Source: Clostridia bacterium
GTDB taxonomy: Bacteria; Bacillota; Clostridia; Oscillospirales; CAG-272
DNA length: 46,935 nucleotides
Reading direction: 5' to 3'
NCBI GenBank assembly: GCA_017937845.1
Contig: JAGBCV010000031.1
Span: forward strand, 1 to 46,935
Both the position numbers and the translations under genes were made by a program. The notes beneath the pieces are model-generated. The model worked only from the letters and a program-made list of their open reading frames with translations. It was not told the DNA's origin and ran no database searches. Numbering within the stretch: position 1 is the stretch's first letter; each line of letters begins with the position of its first letter. Positions 15,789-24,587 of the stretch are shown in pieces.

Positions 15789-17213
15789 TCATTGTCTGTA
15801 AATGGTATAATCATCTGTTTTTTCTGCGCCGATGAGCGCACCGTTTGCATCAAAGGTATACCGATAGATTCTGCACGTGCCGCCGATAGTAAAGGAGCTT
15901 GTTGCGGGAGAATAGAACGTATCGACAAAGCTTTCCGCTTCCCAGACGAGCTTGCCGTCTTCGCTTACGGAAAGCTTGCCGCCGCGCGCCCCCTCCACGG
16001 AATAAAATTCACCGACGTTTCCCGACTCGGTATCGCAAATGAGCAGTACGGCGGTATAATTATCGCGGACGATGGGGGTCAGATCTTCCGATGGAATGGA
16101 AAATACGTCGCGCCCGAATGTTTCATGAATCTTTTGAAAAATGGGAGCGATTTCCTCGCGGCCGCCTGCGTTGTCATCGACTTTGGGGACGGCGTAGGTG
16201 GAAAGATAAAGCTTGCCGCCGTGTTCTATCATATCCTTCAGGAAATAATGTGCGCCGTCTGCGCCGTAGCTGAAGGAATCGGTGAGCGTGCCGTCATGAC
16301 CGACCTTGACGAGCTTGGCAAAGCCGTCCTTGTCATAATTATTAAACTGAACGAGATAGCCCTCGCTGAACGGGACGACGTTCCAAATGGCGAGCGTTTC
16401 TTTGACGGGCGTTTCTTGATAGACGAGGCGATTGCCGTCCATATCGTAGCGGCTGAAAAGAAACGTGTGATAATCTCCTCTGCCGAAAACGGCAAACGTA
16501 TCACCCTCGCAGATGATTTTTGAGATATCCTCATTGTGAAAGCCGTTCATGAGCGTCTTCTCCCAAACGATATTTCCGTTTGGGTCGAGCATGGTCATGT
16601 GTGCGAGGCGTGGGTCTTTAGTCGATGTGGTGTCGTTTTGTCCATACGTAAGGATATAACCATTTTCCATAACGGTGAAATCAAACATACCATAGCCAAG
16701 CCTTGTACTCCATATCGTGTGTCCGTCCTTATAAAATTGAAGCTCGGAATCGTTCGGATATACGAAATGACAATAGATGCCGTTCTTGTCGTCGAGAGGC
16801 TTTGTGTAATAATCGTTCCAATAGTTGTAGATATCCTCGCTCGTCGGCGCGTTTGTCAAAAGCTCATAGCCCTTGATGGAAATGGTGCCGTTGAGCATGG
16901 CGGTCACGGTCTTATCATACGAAAAGGTTTGGAGCTTGATATCGAGATAGACCTTTTTGATCTCCTCGCGGGAAAGACCCTCTGTGGAAAGCGCGTGTTC
17001 CTCAAAAAATTCCACAGCTTCTCGATATTCTGCGGCTTCTGCGGTGATGGCGTATCCACCGAGCGCGGCAGAAACGAGAAAGACGAACGAGGCGGCAAAG
17101 GCAAGCGGTTTTACCCATTTGTTTTTGTTCTTTTTTTCACGATTCGGCGCGGCGTCTAAGATAAGATCGTCGTCCGTTTCTCCGATGAGATATAAAAGCT
17201 TATTTTGTTTCAT
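15789..17213 (-). CDS. Membrane-anchored partner (putative anti-sigma factor) of the upstream ECF sigma
   Basis: A 474-residue single-pass membrane protein. Residues 1-32 are a short, charged cytoplasmic tail, 33-55 a membrane helix (KPLAFAASFVFLVSAALGGYA), and the rest an extracytoplasmic domain with WD-like strands (FDFTVMENGYILTYG, NGNIVWEKTL), perhaps a beta-propeller sensor. Its start overlaps the sigma gene by 14 bases, the usual translational coupling of a sigma with its anti-sigma. No zinc-binding anti-sigma motif is visible. The anti-sigma role is inferred from gene order and topology only. Confidence 0.7.
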   Translation of the reverse strand: MKQNKLLYLIGETDDDLILDAAPNREKKNKNKWVKPLAFAASFVFLVSAALGGYAITAEAAEYREAVEFFEEHALSTEGLSREEIKKVYLDIKLQTFSYDKTVTAMLNGTISIKGYELLTNAPTSEDIYNYWNDYYTKPLDDKNGIYCHFVYPNDSELQFYKDGHTIWSTRLGYGMFDFTVMENGYILTYGQNDTTSTKDPRLAHMTMLDPNGNIVWEKTLMNGFHNEDISKIICEGDTFAVFGRGDYHTFLFSRYDMDGNRLVYQETPVKETLAIWNVVPFSEGYLVQFNNYDKDGFAKLVKVGHDGTLTDSFSYGADGAHYFLKDMIEHGGKLYLSTYAVPKVDDNAGGREEIAPIFQKIHETFGRDVFSIPSEDLTPIVRDNYTAVLLICDTESGNVGEFYSVEGARGGKLSVSEDGKLVWEAESFVDTFYSPATSSFTIGGTCRIYRYTFDANGALIGAEKTDDYTIYRQ

Positions 17214-17769
17214 CCAAAATCCCCTCCTTGATCAGATGTTCATAAAGCGCTTCGCGCATACGCAGAAGCGAGGTTTTGACGGCGCTTTTCGTCATATGAA
17301 AATCCTCCGCAATTTCAGCGATCTCGCTCATATACCAATATCGGCGTAGGAAGATCCTGCGTTTTTTCGTCGGAAGCGAGCGGAGAAAACGGTTTATGGC
17401 GTCCCTTGCGAGCGTTTCCGAAAGCGCCGTTTCCGTATCATTTTCGCTGATCAGACATTCCGCAAGCTCCTCGAAAATGAGATCGGTCTCTCCTCCTCCG
17501 CGCTTTAAGGCGTTTTCCTTTTCGTAGCGTCTGAGCGCGATGTTTCGCGTGATCTTTCCGAGAAAGGCGGCGAGATTATTCGGTATATGAGGCGGTATGC
17601 GATTCCATGCAGTGTGATACGTATCGTTCAGACATTCGTCGGTATCTGCTTCGTTTTGCAAAATATGAAACGCAATGGAACGGCAATAGGCGCCGTATTT
17701 TTTTGCGGATTCCTCTATGGCATCCTCGGAGCGTGCCAGGAAAAGCGCAATGATCTGTTTGTCATCCAT
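17200..17769 (-). CDS. ECF-type RNA polymerase sigma factor
   Basis: About 189 residues with region 2 (KKYGAYCRSIAFHILQNEADTDECLNDTYHTAWN across 25-58, where DECLNDTY is the core-binding signature) and region 4 (SLPTKKRRIFLRRYWY, EIAEDFHMTKSAVKTSLLRMRE). It directs RNA polymerase to a small regulon. Start at 17769 is chosen because AAGGA lies eight bases upstream; an ATG nine bases earlier is too close. It is first in a two-gene operon with the membrane partner. The promoter just upstream has the same layout as the one before the next sigma operon. Confidence 0.92.
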   Translation of the reverse strand: MDDKQIIALFLARSEDAIEESAKKYGAYCRSIAFHILQNEADTDECLNDTYHTAWNRIPPHIPNNLAAFLGKITRNIALRRYEKENALKRGGGETDLIFEELAECLISENDTETALSETLARDAINRFLRSLPTKKRRIFLRRYWYMSEIAEIAEDFHMTKSAVKTSLLRMREALYEHLIKEGILDETK

Positions 17770-17796
17770 AGTTATCATCCTTTTTGAAGTCCTTCA

Positions 17797-17831
17797 CCTA
17801 TATAGTCCGAAGATCATGCGGTGGGGTTACA
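17797..17831 (-). promoter_or_regulatory. Candidate autoregulated ECF promoter
   Basis: On the minus strand TGTAACC (17825-17831), exactly 17 bases, then GACTATATAGG (17797-17807). The element starts 28 bases before the sigma start codon. The same layout appears at 19541-19568. It does not match the sigma-A consensus at -35. Confidence 0.7.
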
Positions 17832-17908
17832 TATTTTGATGAAATTTTTGTCTGTTATGCAAGGATAAGATCGCCTTCTCCCGTCGGGGAAAGCGATCTT
17901 TTTCGATA

Positions 17909-18451
17909 TCATTCATCTGAGATCGGCAAAAAACCAAAGATGCCGAATGGTCCCACGCCGATATATTTTTGCAAGACCAAATCGTTTTCGGCAAGATAGG
18001 TGAAATCGATGACCACGCGATGCACCTTTCCGTCGGGATACAGACGGGATACGTCGATTGCCTCGCCGTCAAAATAAATGGTAATCTCTTTGCTGTTGTG
18101 GTCGTAGGAGCGCCCGTTCCTGCCTTCGAGATGGACACCTAAAATATACGGCTGATCGCTCGTGTTGATGACGTCAAAAACGGCGGTCGTTCCCGTATAT
18201 TCCACAAAGGTGATCGTGCCGTATTCGTTGGTTACGGTTTCTCCGATGCGGAAAAAGTGTGCCGGGCTATCCGGTATTATGCTTGCATAGTAGGCTATCA
18301 CGCTGATGACGCAAAGACAGAGCATGGCGCAAAAGCCGAGCATCATGCCTGTGAGGTGGCGTCGATTTTCCTTTCGCTTTGTTTCTATCATGATGACCTC
18401 CTCGATGTATTCTTCCGAGATATCATTCATGGCAAGCGTCACTTTGTTCAT
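17909..18451 (-). CDS. Small membrane partner (putative anti-sigma factor) of second ECF sigma
   Basis: About 180 residues. The N-terminal 25 residues (NKVTLAMNDISEEYIEEV) match the short cytoplasmic helix found at the start of many Clostridial anti-sigma proteins, a membrane helix covers about 35-58, and the outer part is a beta-rich domain of about 115 residues (ETVTNEYGTITFVEY). The gene overlaps the sigma gene by 29 bases. The start at 18451 has GGGGG eight bases upstream. There is no zinc motif. The role is inferred from coupling, topology and the short helix. Confidence 0.7.
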   Translation of the reverse strand: MNKVTLAMNDISEEYIEEVIMIETKRKENRRHLTGMMLGFCAMLCLCVISVIAYYASIIPDSPAHFFRIGETVTNEYGTITFVEYTGTTAVFDVINTSDQPYILGVHLEGRNGRSYDHNSKEITIYFDGEAIDVSRLYPDGKVHRVVIDFTYLAENDLVLQKYIGVGPFGIFGFLPISDE

Positions 18452-19028
18452 CGGCATAGCCCCCTTTCTCTGTCAGATATCGTTTCAAATAAGCAAGCTC
18501 ACGGGAAAGAATGGATTTGACGGTATTTTGCTTTGTTCCTGTTTTTCGTGCGATTTCGGAGACGGAATCACAAAGCCAATAGCGCAAAACCAAGATCTGC
18601 CGTCTTTTCGGAGGAAGTTCCGATAAATATATGTTAATATATTCGGAAAGCAAGGAGTCCTCCGCCGTAAAGCATTCGTTATGAAAGTATTCGTTCAGCT
18701 CGGCTTCCGCTTCTTCAAAGCTGACGGTCTTTCGGATATCCCGCTTTTTTGCTTGACGATACGTGAGTTTATTCACGGAAATACGGCGAATGAGCTTGCA
18801 AAGATAATATTTCAAGGAGTCGGGTCTTTGCGGCGGGATCGTATTCCATGCCGAAAGGTATAAGTCGTTCAGACATTCCTCCGTGTCCTCGTGATTGTGT
18901 AAAATACCCGATGAGATGGAACGGCAAAGCGGATCGTACTTTTCTTGGCTGAGCGAGATCGCCGTTTCGTTTCGCGCCCAGTATAATGCTACGATCTCTT
19001 GGTCGGTGGGGTGTGGACTTCTTTTCAT
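18423..19028 (-). CDS. ECF-type RNA polymerase sigma factor
   Basis: 201 residues. Region 2 includes SISSGILHNHEDTEECLNDLYLSAWN and region 4 ELPPKRRQILVLRYWLCDSVSEIARKTGTKQNTVKSILS. It is clearly related to the sigma at 17200-17769 (shared EECLNDxYxxAWNxIPP), so the two pairs probably came from a duplication or related imports. AAAGGA lies five bases before the ATG. It is preceded by a lipoprotein gene (12-base gap) and followed by its overlapping membrane partner. Confidence 0.92.
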   Translation of the reverse strand: MKRSPHPTDQEIVALYWARNETAISLSQEKYDPLCRSISSGILHNHEDTEECLNDLYLSAWNTIPPQRPDSLKYYLCKLIRRISVNKLTYRQAKKRDIRKTVSFEEAEAELNEYFHNECFTAEDSLLSEYINIYLSELPPKRRQILVLRYWLCDSVSEIARKTGTKQNTVKSILSRELAYLKRYLTEKGGYADEQSDACHE

Positions 19029-19040
19029 GCGGTTCCTTTC

Positions 19041-19484
19041 TCAATCCTGTATATGGATATGATCAAATAAGCAATATCCTTTTTCTGCGTTATCATAAGC
19101 AAATTCATTGTCAAGCTCGCTGAAATACAGCGTGCCTTCATACGCATAGAGATGTTCTAAATTTCCCTTCGTTTCTATTTTCAAAACGTTATCCTTGGAA
19201 ACAACCATATAACCATGATCGCCGTCAAAATCCAGACAAACGACAAAATCCTCACGGTGAAGAAGCGGAACGCGAAATCTTTTTTCACAGGAATCTGCGC
19301 GGAAACGAGAGTCTGTGTCCTGCGAACGGTTGTAGTCTTTCACAAAATCCGAAAGATTTTCCAAAATATAATCTGCCATTTCATCGGCGGTATCAAAGGT
19401 CTGTTTTATATCTGTGTTTACACAGCCGCCCAAAATACCGATGAAAAACATAAGTGCTGTCAAAATACAAAAAGTTTTTTTCAT
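19041..19484 (-). CDS. Small putative lipoprotein in sigma operon
   Basis: About 147 residues. It starts with a lipoprotein signal peptide (KKTFCILTALMFFIGILGGC); cleavage before the Cys in LGGC would leave a lipid-anchored protein on the outside of the membrane. The mature part is acidic and beta-rich with no family I recognise (LDFDGDHGYMVVSKDN resembles a propeller strand). Start 19484 has AAGGAG upstream. It lies first in the operon with the sigma factor, so it may be a sensor or a target of the sigma. Confidence 0.7.
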   Translation of the reverse strand: MKKTFCILTALMFFIGILGGCVNTDIKQTFDTADEMADYILENLSDFVKDYNRSQDTDSRFRADSCEKRFRVPLLHREDFVVCLDFDGDHGYMVVSKDNVLKIETKGNLEHLYAYEGTLYFSELDNEFAYDNAEKGYCLFDHIHIQD

Positions 19485-19540
19485 AAAAAACTCCTTTCCG
19501 CATAGCAAAATGCCGTTTCATTTTTTGCTTCCATATAATA

Positions 19541-19568
19541 AGTCAAAAAAAGATCGGAAAAGGTTGCA
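19541..19568 (-). promoter_or_regulatory. Candidate autoregulated ECF promoter
   Basis: On the minus strand TGCAACC (19562-19568), exactly 17 bases, then GACTTATTATATGG starting at 19544. It sits about 55 bases before the lipoprotein start codon. Same layout as the promoter of the other sigma operon at 17797-17831. Confidence 0.7.
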
Positions 19569-19593
19569 CTTTTTGGAAAAATGATCAGATAAG

Positions 19594-19622
19594 AAAAGCT
19601 GCCATTTTCATGACAGCTTTTC
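19594..19622 (-). terminator. Hairpin after phosphomutase gene
   Basis: AAAAGCTG and CAGCTTTT pair around a short loop, just downstream of the phosphomutase stop at 19658 on the minus strand, with T runs on both sides. Confidence 0.65.
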
Positions 19623-19657
19623 TTGTATTGTAAAATTTTCGTGAGCGTTGTCCGTTA

Positions 19658-21091
19658 TTAGAGTTCGTTTACGTCGTTTGCCCAGTTATCGTCGATCTCG
19701 GCATACTGGCGAGTATGCTCCTTGAAGATCGCGCGGATCTCCAAGAGATGTTCCATGGTATCTGCTTCAAAAATGAGGACGAGCTCAGGCATATTGGAGG
19801 ATGCGCGAACAAGACCCCAACCGTGTTCAAACTGAACGCGAGCGCCGTTGATATCGCAGACCTGACCGGGATATTCTGCCTTGAACTTTGCAACGAGTTC
19901 ATCAACGATGCCGTATTTAACGGTATCGGCACAATGCGCCTTGATCTCGGGAGAAACGACATAATGCGGGAAGGTATCGATGATTTCGGAAACGGTCTTA
20001 TCCTGGTGGGAGAGATATTCCACGAGCTTTGCCGCAACGAAGATCGCATCGTCAAAGCCATACCAATCTTCACCGGAAACGAAGATATGACCGCTGCGTT
20101 CACCTGCAAGCTCAGCTTTGATTTCATGGAGCTTGGATTTGATGTAAGAGTGACCTGTTTTCCACATAACGGGCTTACCGCCGTTTGCTTCGATCACGTC
20201 AATGAGAGATTTGGAGCATTTTACGTCAAATACGACGGATGCGCCGGGCTTCTTTTCGAGAAGCTGCTTTGCGATGAGCGCAAGAACGGTATCGCTCCAT
20301 ACGTTCTGACCCTTTTCGTCGATTACGCCGATGCGGTCGCCGTCGCCGTCAAAGGAAAGACCGATATCCGCATGAACGTAAGGGTGAAGGATCATCTTCT
20401 GCATGAGCTTTCTGCCCTTGATATCGGAGGGATTGGGGAAGTAACGGGGGAAGGAGGTGTCGGGGTCGCAGTTGAGCTGGAAGGTCATACAGCCAAGACG
20501 CTGGAATACTTCATAAATGAATACGCCTGCGCCACCGTTTGCCGCGTCAAGAACGATACGAGGTCTTCTCGGACCCATTGCGATGCGGGAAACGATCTCG
20601 TTGATGTAAGCATCACGAACGTCAACCTCGGTATAAGCGCCTTCCTTGGTAGCTTCCGTGGGGAGGTCGAGAAGATTGTAAACTTCGATGATGTCAGCAG
20701 GTTCGAGTGTCTTGGAGTAACCGTTTGCGAGCTTAAAGCCGGACCAACCATCGGGGTTATGGCTTGCTGTGATCATAACAGCACCGGGACAGCCGAGGTG
20801 ATACTGTGCAAAGTAAGTCAGCGGAGAGAGTGCAAGACCGATGAAAAATACATCGATGCCTTCTTCGCGGAGCGCTTTGACAGCAGCATCAGCAAAGGCA
20901 GGAGAGCAGGAACGGCTGTCATAACCGACAACAGCGCGGTCGATGTTTCTGCGGTGGAGGTATTTGGAGTATGCCTTGACGATTTTATATACGTTTTCGT
21001 CGGAAAGTTCTTCCGGGCATACTTTGCCGCGGATGTCGTATTCACGGAACATACTGCGGAACGCGGCAGGGTATTTGGTATCTTCAATCAT
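19658..21091 (-). CDS. Phosphomannomutase/phosphoglucomutase
   Basis: This 477-residue enzyme of the alpha-D-phosphohexomutase family interconverts sugar 1- and 6-phosphates. FREYDIRGKVCPEEL opens the fold, the catalytic phosphoserine loop is TASHNPDGWSGFK, the metal loop is DGDGDRIGV, and SGEDWYGFDDAIF and RASSNMPELVLIFEA form the sugar- and phosphate-binding ends. It supplies activated sugars for cell-envelope glycans. AAAGGGG sits nine bases before the ATG at 21091. It is 170 bases after yebC and in the same direction. Confidence 0.92.
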   Translation of the reverse strand: MIEDTKYPAAFRSMFREYDIRGKVCPEELSDENVYKIVKAYSKYLHRRNIDRAVVGYDSRSCSPAFADAAVKALREEGIDVFFIGLALSPLTYFAQYHLGCPGAVMITASHNPDGWSGFKLANGYSKTLEPADIIEVYNLLDLPTEATKEGAYTEVDVRDAYINEIVSRIAMGPRRPRIVLDAANGGAGVFIYEVFQRLGCMTFQLNCDPDTSFPRYFPNPSDIKGRKLMQKMILHPYVHADIGLSFDGDGDRIGVIDEKGQNVWSDTVLALIAKQLLEKKPGASVVFDVKCSKSLIDVIEANGGKPVMWKTGHSYIKSKLHEIKAELAGERSGHIFVSGEDWYGFDDAIFVAAKLVEYLSHQDKTVSEIIDTFPHYVVSPEIKAHCADTVKYGIVDELVAKFKAEYPGQVCDINGARVQFEHGWGLVRASSNMPELVLIFEADTMEHLLEIRAIFKEHTRQYAEIDDNWANDVNEL

Positions 21092-21261
21092 GGTGGAGAT
21101 CCCCTTTCTGGTGAATGAATTTTTATTTCTAAGTTTTTAGATACAAGGTTAGTATATGCAGGCAAAGGAAACTGTCGCTTGACCGGAATCTCGCCGTTTG
21201 ACGGTGTTGGGGTACGATGAAGACGACGATAGGCGAGCAACAGGGGGCGGCGACTCGCCGC

Positions 21262-22002
21262 TTATTCTTCGTCCCAGTTATGCCATACGTTGACGATATC
21301 TTCGTTTTCTTCGAGGTTTTCAAGGAGAAGATTCATGAACTTGATATCGTCTTCGCTTTCAAGGGTAACGTAAGAGGAAGGGACCTTTTCAACCTCAGAG
21401 GAAATAAAGGTGTAGCCCTTAGCGGTAAGCTCTTCTGCAACGGCGGAAAGATCGTCGGGCTCGGTATAGATCTCGTATACGTCGCCTTCTTCTGCGAAGT
21501 CTGCCGCGCCTGCTTCGAGCGCTTCTTCCATGAGCTTGTCGCCCTCAACCACACGGTCGCCCCATTCGTCAAGAGCGGAGATGGCGATAACGCCTTTCTT
21601 TTCAAACATGAAGCTTACACAGCCAACCTGACCGAGATTGCCGCCGAATTTATCGAAATAGTGGCGAACGTCACCTGCGGTACGGTTGCGGTTGTCGGTA
21701 GCGGCTTCGACGATAACGGCAACACCGGACGGACCGTAGCCTTCGTATGTGATCTCTTCGTAAGCAACCGCGTCAGCGCCGGATGCCTTTTTGATGATAC
21801 GGTCGATGTTATCGTTGGGTACGTTGTTGGATTTTGCCTTCTGGATAAGGTCACGAAGCTTTGCGTTGGCGTTCGGGTCAGCACCGCCTTCTTTTACGGC
21901 GATGGCGATTTCCTTACCGATCTTTGTGAAGACCTTGGCTTTTTGTGCATCGGTCTTCTCTTTTTTGTGCATAATATTTTTCCATTTGCTATGTCCGGAC
22001 AT
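21262..22002 (-). CDS. YebC/PmpR-family protein
   Basis: This 246-residue protein begins with the invariant SGHSKWKNIMHKKEKTDAQK and includes ANAKLRDLIQKAKSNNVPNDNI and TYEGYGPSGVAVIVEAATDN. Family members are DNA-binding regulators or, as recently proposed for some, ribosome-associated factors. The acidic C-terminus (NLEENEDIVNVWHNWDEE) is normal. Start 22002 has AAGGAG nine bases upstream; a longer in-frame reading runs through a repeat and is not real. Confidence 0.93.
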   Translation of the reverse strand: MSGHSKWKNIMHKKEKTDAQKAKVFTKIGKEIAIAVKEGGADPNANAKLRDLIQKAKSNNVPNDNIDRIIKKASGADAVAYEEITYEGYGPSGVAVIVEAATDNRNRTAGDVRHYFDKFGGNLGQVGCVSFMFEKKGVIAISALDEWGDRVVEGDKLMEEALEAGAADFAEEGDVYEIYTEPDDLSAVAEELTAKGYTFISSEVEKVPSSYVTLESEDDIKFMNLLLENLEENEDIVNVWHNWDEE

Positions 22003-22034
22003 GGGAATATTCTCCTTAATATATAAAGTGTATT

Positions 22035-22291
22035 TTTTATCATGTTTTGACGGCGCTTCAGCGTCGTTCGACAATCGATTTTTGTAATGAGCGCGAGCAC
22101 GCCGCAAACGATCCGTTTTGCCCACATGAATGACGCGACCTTGGACGGAAGCGATACTCGAACCGCGTTCTTTGAGGCGGGAGATAGCCGATAGGAGAAC
22201 GCGAAAGCGAGCTTTCAAAGTCTATAAGCGGTCAAACGGCACGTTTGTTTGCTTCTTTTGCTCCACTTTTCTTTCAAATAAAGAAAAGTGG
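22035..22291. repeat. Dispersed hairpin repeat, module A, copy 2 (inverted)
   Basis: Fills the 321-base gap between yebC and argS. It runs opposite to the copy at 9220-9478 and shares ATAGGAGAACGCGAAAGCGA, CTTTCAAAGTCTATAAGCGG, CCGCGTTCTTTGAG and the final CCACTTTTC hairpin (22263-22291). Differences from copy 1 are spread evenly, so this is not a recent copy. Confidence 0.85.
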
Positions 22292-22324
22292 AAATAAAAA
22301 GCGTTTTATTGATTTTTACAAAAA

Positions 22325-24064
22325 TCAAATCTTATCGGGATGCTTGATGCAAACAAGCTCAAGCGCACGACCGAGGATCTCATGCACACCCTTGGTGAGC
22401 GCCAAACGGAATGCGCGGCGTTCTGCATCCTCGCAGGTTGCGATGGGACATTCCTGATAGAAACGATTGAATGCGTTACAGATATCGATGGCGTAGCGTG
22501 TGATGATGGAGGGTTCCATTTCATCGATGGCATCGAGTGTCTTGTCGGGGAAAAGGGAAAGGGTCTTGATTAGCTCACGTTCTGTCGCGGTGAGATCGGA
22601 AATGACGGTCGCTTTGCCCGCGTCGCCTGCTTTTTCAAGGATACTGCCCGTTCTTGCGTAGGTGTACTGTGCGTAAGGACCGGTATTGCCGTTGAAGTCA
22701 AGCGCGTCGTCCATGACGAAATTGATATCTCTCATGCGATTGCCGTAGAGATAATAGAAGATGACAGCGCCAACGCCGACAGCCTCTGCGGTTTCGTCTT
22801 TGTTTTCAATGTTGGGATTCTTTTCTTCGATGATACCCTTGCATTTTTCGATTGCCGTTGCAAAGAGGTCGCGGAGAAGAATGACATTACCCGTTCTGGT
22901 TGCGAGCTTTTCACCGCCGATGCTGACCGTACCGTAAGGAACGTGATAGAGCTTGCTTGCCCAATCGTAACCCATGAGTTCAATGACCTTGAAGAACTGT
23001 GCGAAGTGCAGACTCTGACCCGCAGAGGTTACATAGATACATTTGTCAAAATCGTAGGTATTTTTTCTGTAAAATGCTGCTGCAATATCACGGCTTGGGT
23101 AAATGGTAGAGCCGTCTTTTTTGAGAATCAAGCAAGGGGGCATATTGTATGCGGAAAGGTCAACGATAGATGCTCCATCGTCGATGGTGAGAAGATTTTT
23201 TTCTTTCAATTCCGCGACGATTGCGGGTGCTTTGTCATAGTAGAACGATTCACCTTTGTAACTATCAAATGTGATGCCAAGCTGTTTATAGGTCTTTTCA
23301 TATTCAGCAAGGCTGATGTCGATGAACCATTTCCAAAGTGCGTAATTTTCTTCGTTGCCCTGTTCGAGCTTGGTAAATTCTGCGCGGGAAGCATCGGCAA
23401 GGGTGGTAAGACCCTGTTCTTCTTCCGCTTTGATTTCGTTATTGATACGGACGTAGAGCGATACGAGCTCGTCAACGCCATTTTGATCAATGGCTTCCGG
23501 GTTGCCCCATTTGCGATAAGCCAAAATGAGCTTACCGAACTGTGTACCCCAGTCGCCAAGGTGGTTGACACCAACACAGGTATAGCCTGCGTATTCATGG
23601 AGAAGCTTCAAGGAATGACCGATGACAGTCGTGCCGAGATGACCGATGTGGAAAGGCTTTGCCGTGTTCGGGGAAGAATAGTCGAGAACGACGGTCTTGC
23701 CTTTACCAAAATCATGTGCGCCGAAGTTTGCGCCTTTTTCTTCGATTTCGCTCAGGATTTTACCCGAAAGATAAGCGTTATCGATGACGAAATTGAGATA
23801 ACCGCCTGCGGTACGAACCTCACAAGTGCCCTCGGGGAGCTTTTCTTTGAGCTTTTCAAGGAGCTTTGCCGCAATCACGGGAGGACCCATGCGGAAGGTA
23901 CGGCTCAGCTTAAAACAAGGAAACGCAAGGTCGCCCATGGAGGTATCGGGCGGAAATTCAAGTGCAGAAACGATATCTTCTGCGGAGATCTTCAAGGCTT
24001 CGCCCCAAATGACCGCAGTATTTTCGGAGATCGCTTCTGCAATATTCAGTTTCAGTTTATTCAT
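22325..24064 (-). CDS. argS: Arginyl-tRNA synthetase
   Basis: This 579-residue class I synthetase charges tRNA-Arg. The N-terminal Add1 domain spans 1-115, the ATP motif HIGH is at 139-142 in SSPNTAKPFHIGHLGTT, the KMSK-type loop is GEKLATRTGN, and the C-terminal DALR anticodon-binding domain ends the protein. Length is normal. The ATG at 24064 has CGGAG twelve bases upstream. It is the first gene of a minus-strand series argS-yebC-phosphomutase separated by a repeat. Confidence 0.95.
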   Translation of the reverse strand: MNKLKLNIAEAISENTAVIWGEALKISAEDIVSALEFPPDTSMGDLAFPCFKLSRTFRMGPPVIAAKLLEKLKEKLPEGTCEVRTAGGYLNFVIDNAYLSGKILSEIEEKGANFGAHDFGKGKTVVLDYSSPNTAKPFHIGHLGTTVIGHSLKLLHEYAGYTCVGVNHLGDWGTQFGKLILAYRKWGNPEAIDQNGVDELVSLYVRINNEIKAEEEQGLTTLADASRAEFTKLEQGNEENYALWKWFIDISLAEYEKTYKQLGITFDSYKGESFYYDKAPAIVAELKEKNLLTIDDGASIVDLSAYNMPPCLILKKDGSTIYPSRDIAAAFYRKNTYDFDKCIYVTSAGQSLHFAQFFKVIELMGYDWASKLYHVPYGTVSIGGEKLATRTGNVILLRDLFATAIEKCKGIIEEKNPNIENKDETAEAVGVGAVIFYYLYGNRMRDINFVMDDALDFNGNTGPYAQYTYARTGSILEKAGDAGKATVISDLTATERELIKTLSLFPDKTLDAIDEMEPSIITRYAIDICNAFNRFYQECPIATCEDAERRAFRLALTKGVHEILGRALELVCIKHPDKI

Positions 24065-24262
24065 GTTTTGAGAGAACTCCGTTTCTATATAGTAAAATAA
24101 GAATATAATATACTAATACTCAGACTATATTCTACCGCAAAACCAAGCGGAGTGCAAGAGGTTTTTGTGTTTTTTTTCACATTTATGGGGAAAACGCCGT
24201 CATTTTTCTTCCAAAATTGCCAAAATGAACTTTACACCATAACGAATACCGTTGACAAAGGC

Positions 24263-24463
24263 TTATTCTTCGGCAAGGTTTGATGCTGCTGTTATCATAT
24301 CTTCATATTGATTTAACTGTACTATTTGTTCTTTGGATAATGTTTGTAAAAGTATTTCTTTGGTGTTGATTGCTTGGGACATTTTTTCTTTTTGTTCTGC
24401 GGATGGTTTAGATGATGCCATTCCGGAGTTTCCATACCACAATTTATCAAAAATATGATTCAT
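24263..24463 (-). CDS. Small DUF6809-like protein, perhaps truncated
   Basis: This 66-residue acidic protein opens with MNHIFDKLWYGN, resembling the DUF6809 proteins found in many Clostridia, often near mobile elements. Known members are about 85-95 residues and end in a conserved helical region; this one stops early, so it may have lost its C-terminus. GAAAGGAATT precedes the ATG at 24463. A consensus promoter (TTGACA-N17-TATAAT) lies upstream. Function is unknown. Confidence 0.6.
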   Translation of the reverse strand: MNHIFDKLWYGNSGMASSKPSAEQKEKMSQAINTKEILLQTLSKEQIVQLNQYEDMITAASNLAEE

Positions 24464-24504
24464 AATTTTAATTCCTTTCAAATCAAAAATAAAAAATACA
24501 TCAT

Positions 24505-24554
24505 ATTATAGCCCGAATATGGGTAATTGTCAATATGCGGGGTTTATTTATAAT
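24505..24554. promoter_or_regulatory. Back-to-back divergent promoters with overlapping -35 elements
   Basis: Minus strand: TTGACA (24528-24533), 17 bases, TATAAT (24505-24510). Plus strand: TTGTCA (24527-24532), 16 bases, TATAAT (24549-24554). The two -35 boxes share five bases, so RNA polymerase can hardly serve both at once. The flanking genes are the DUF6809-like gene and a Cro-like regulator. Confidence 0.75.
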
Positions 24555-24587
24555 ATAAATTATAAAACCTTGAAAGGAATGTCATTT

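Noticed and set aside
19715..21118. Plus-strand open frame of 467 residues
   Set aside because: Antisense to the phosphomutase, whose catalytic motifs are intact.
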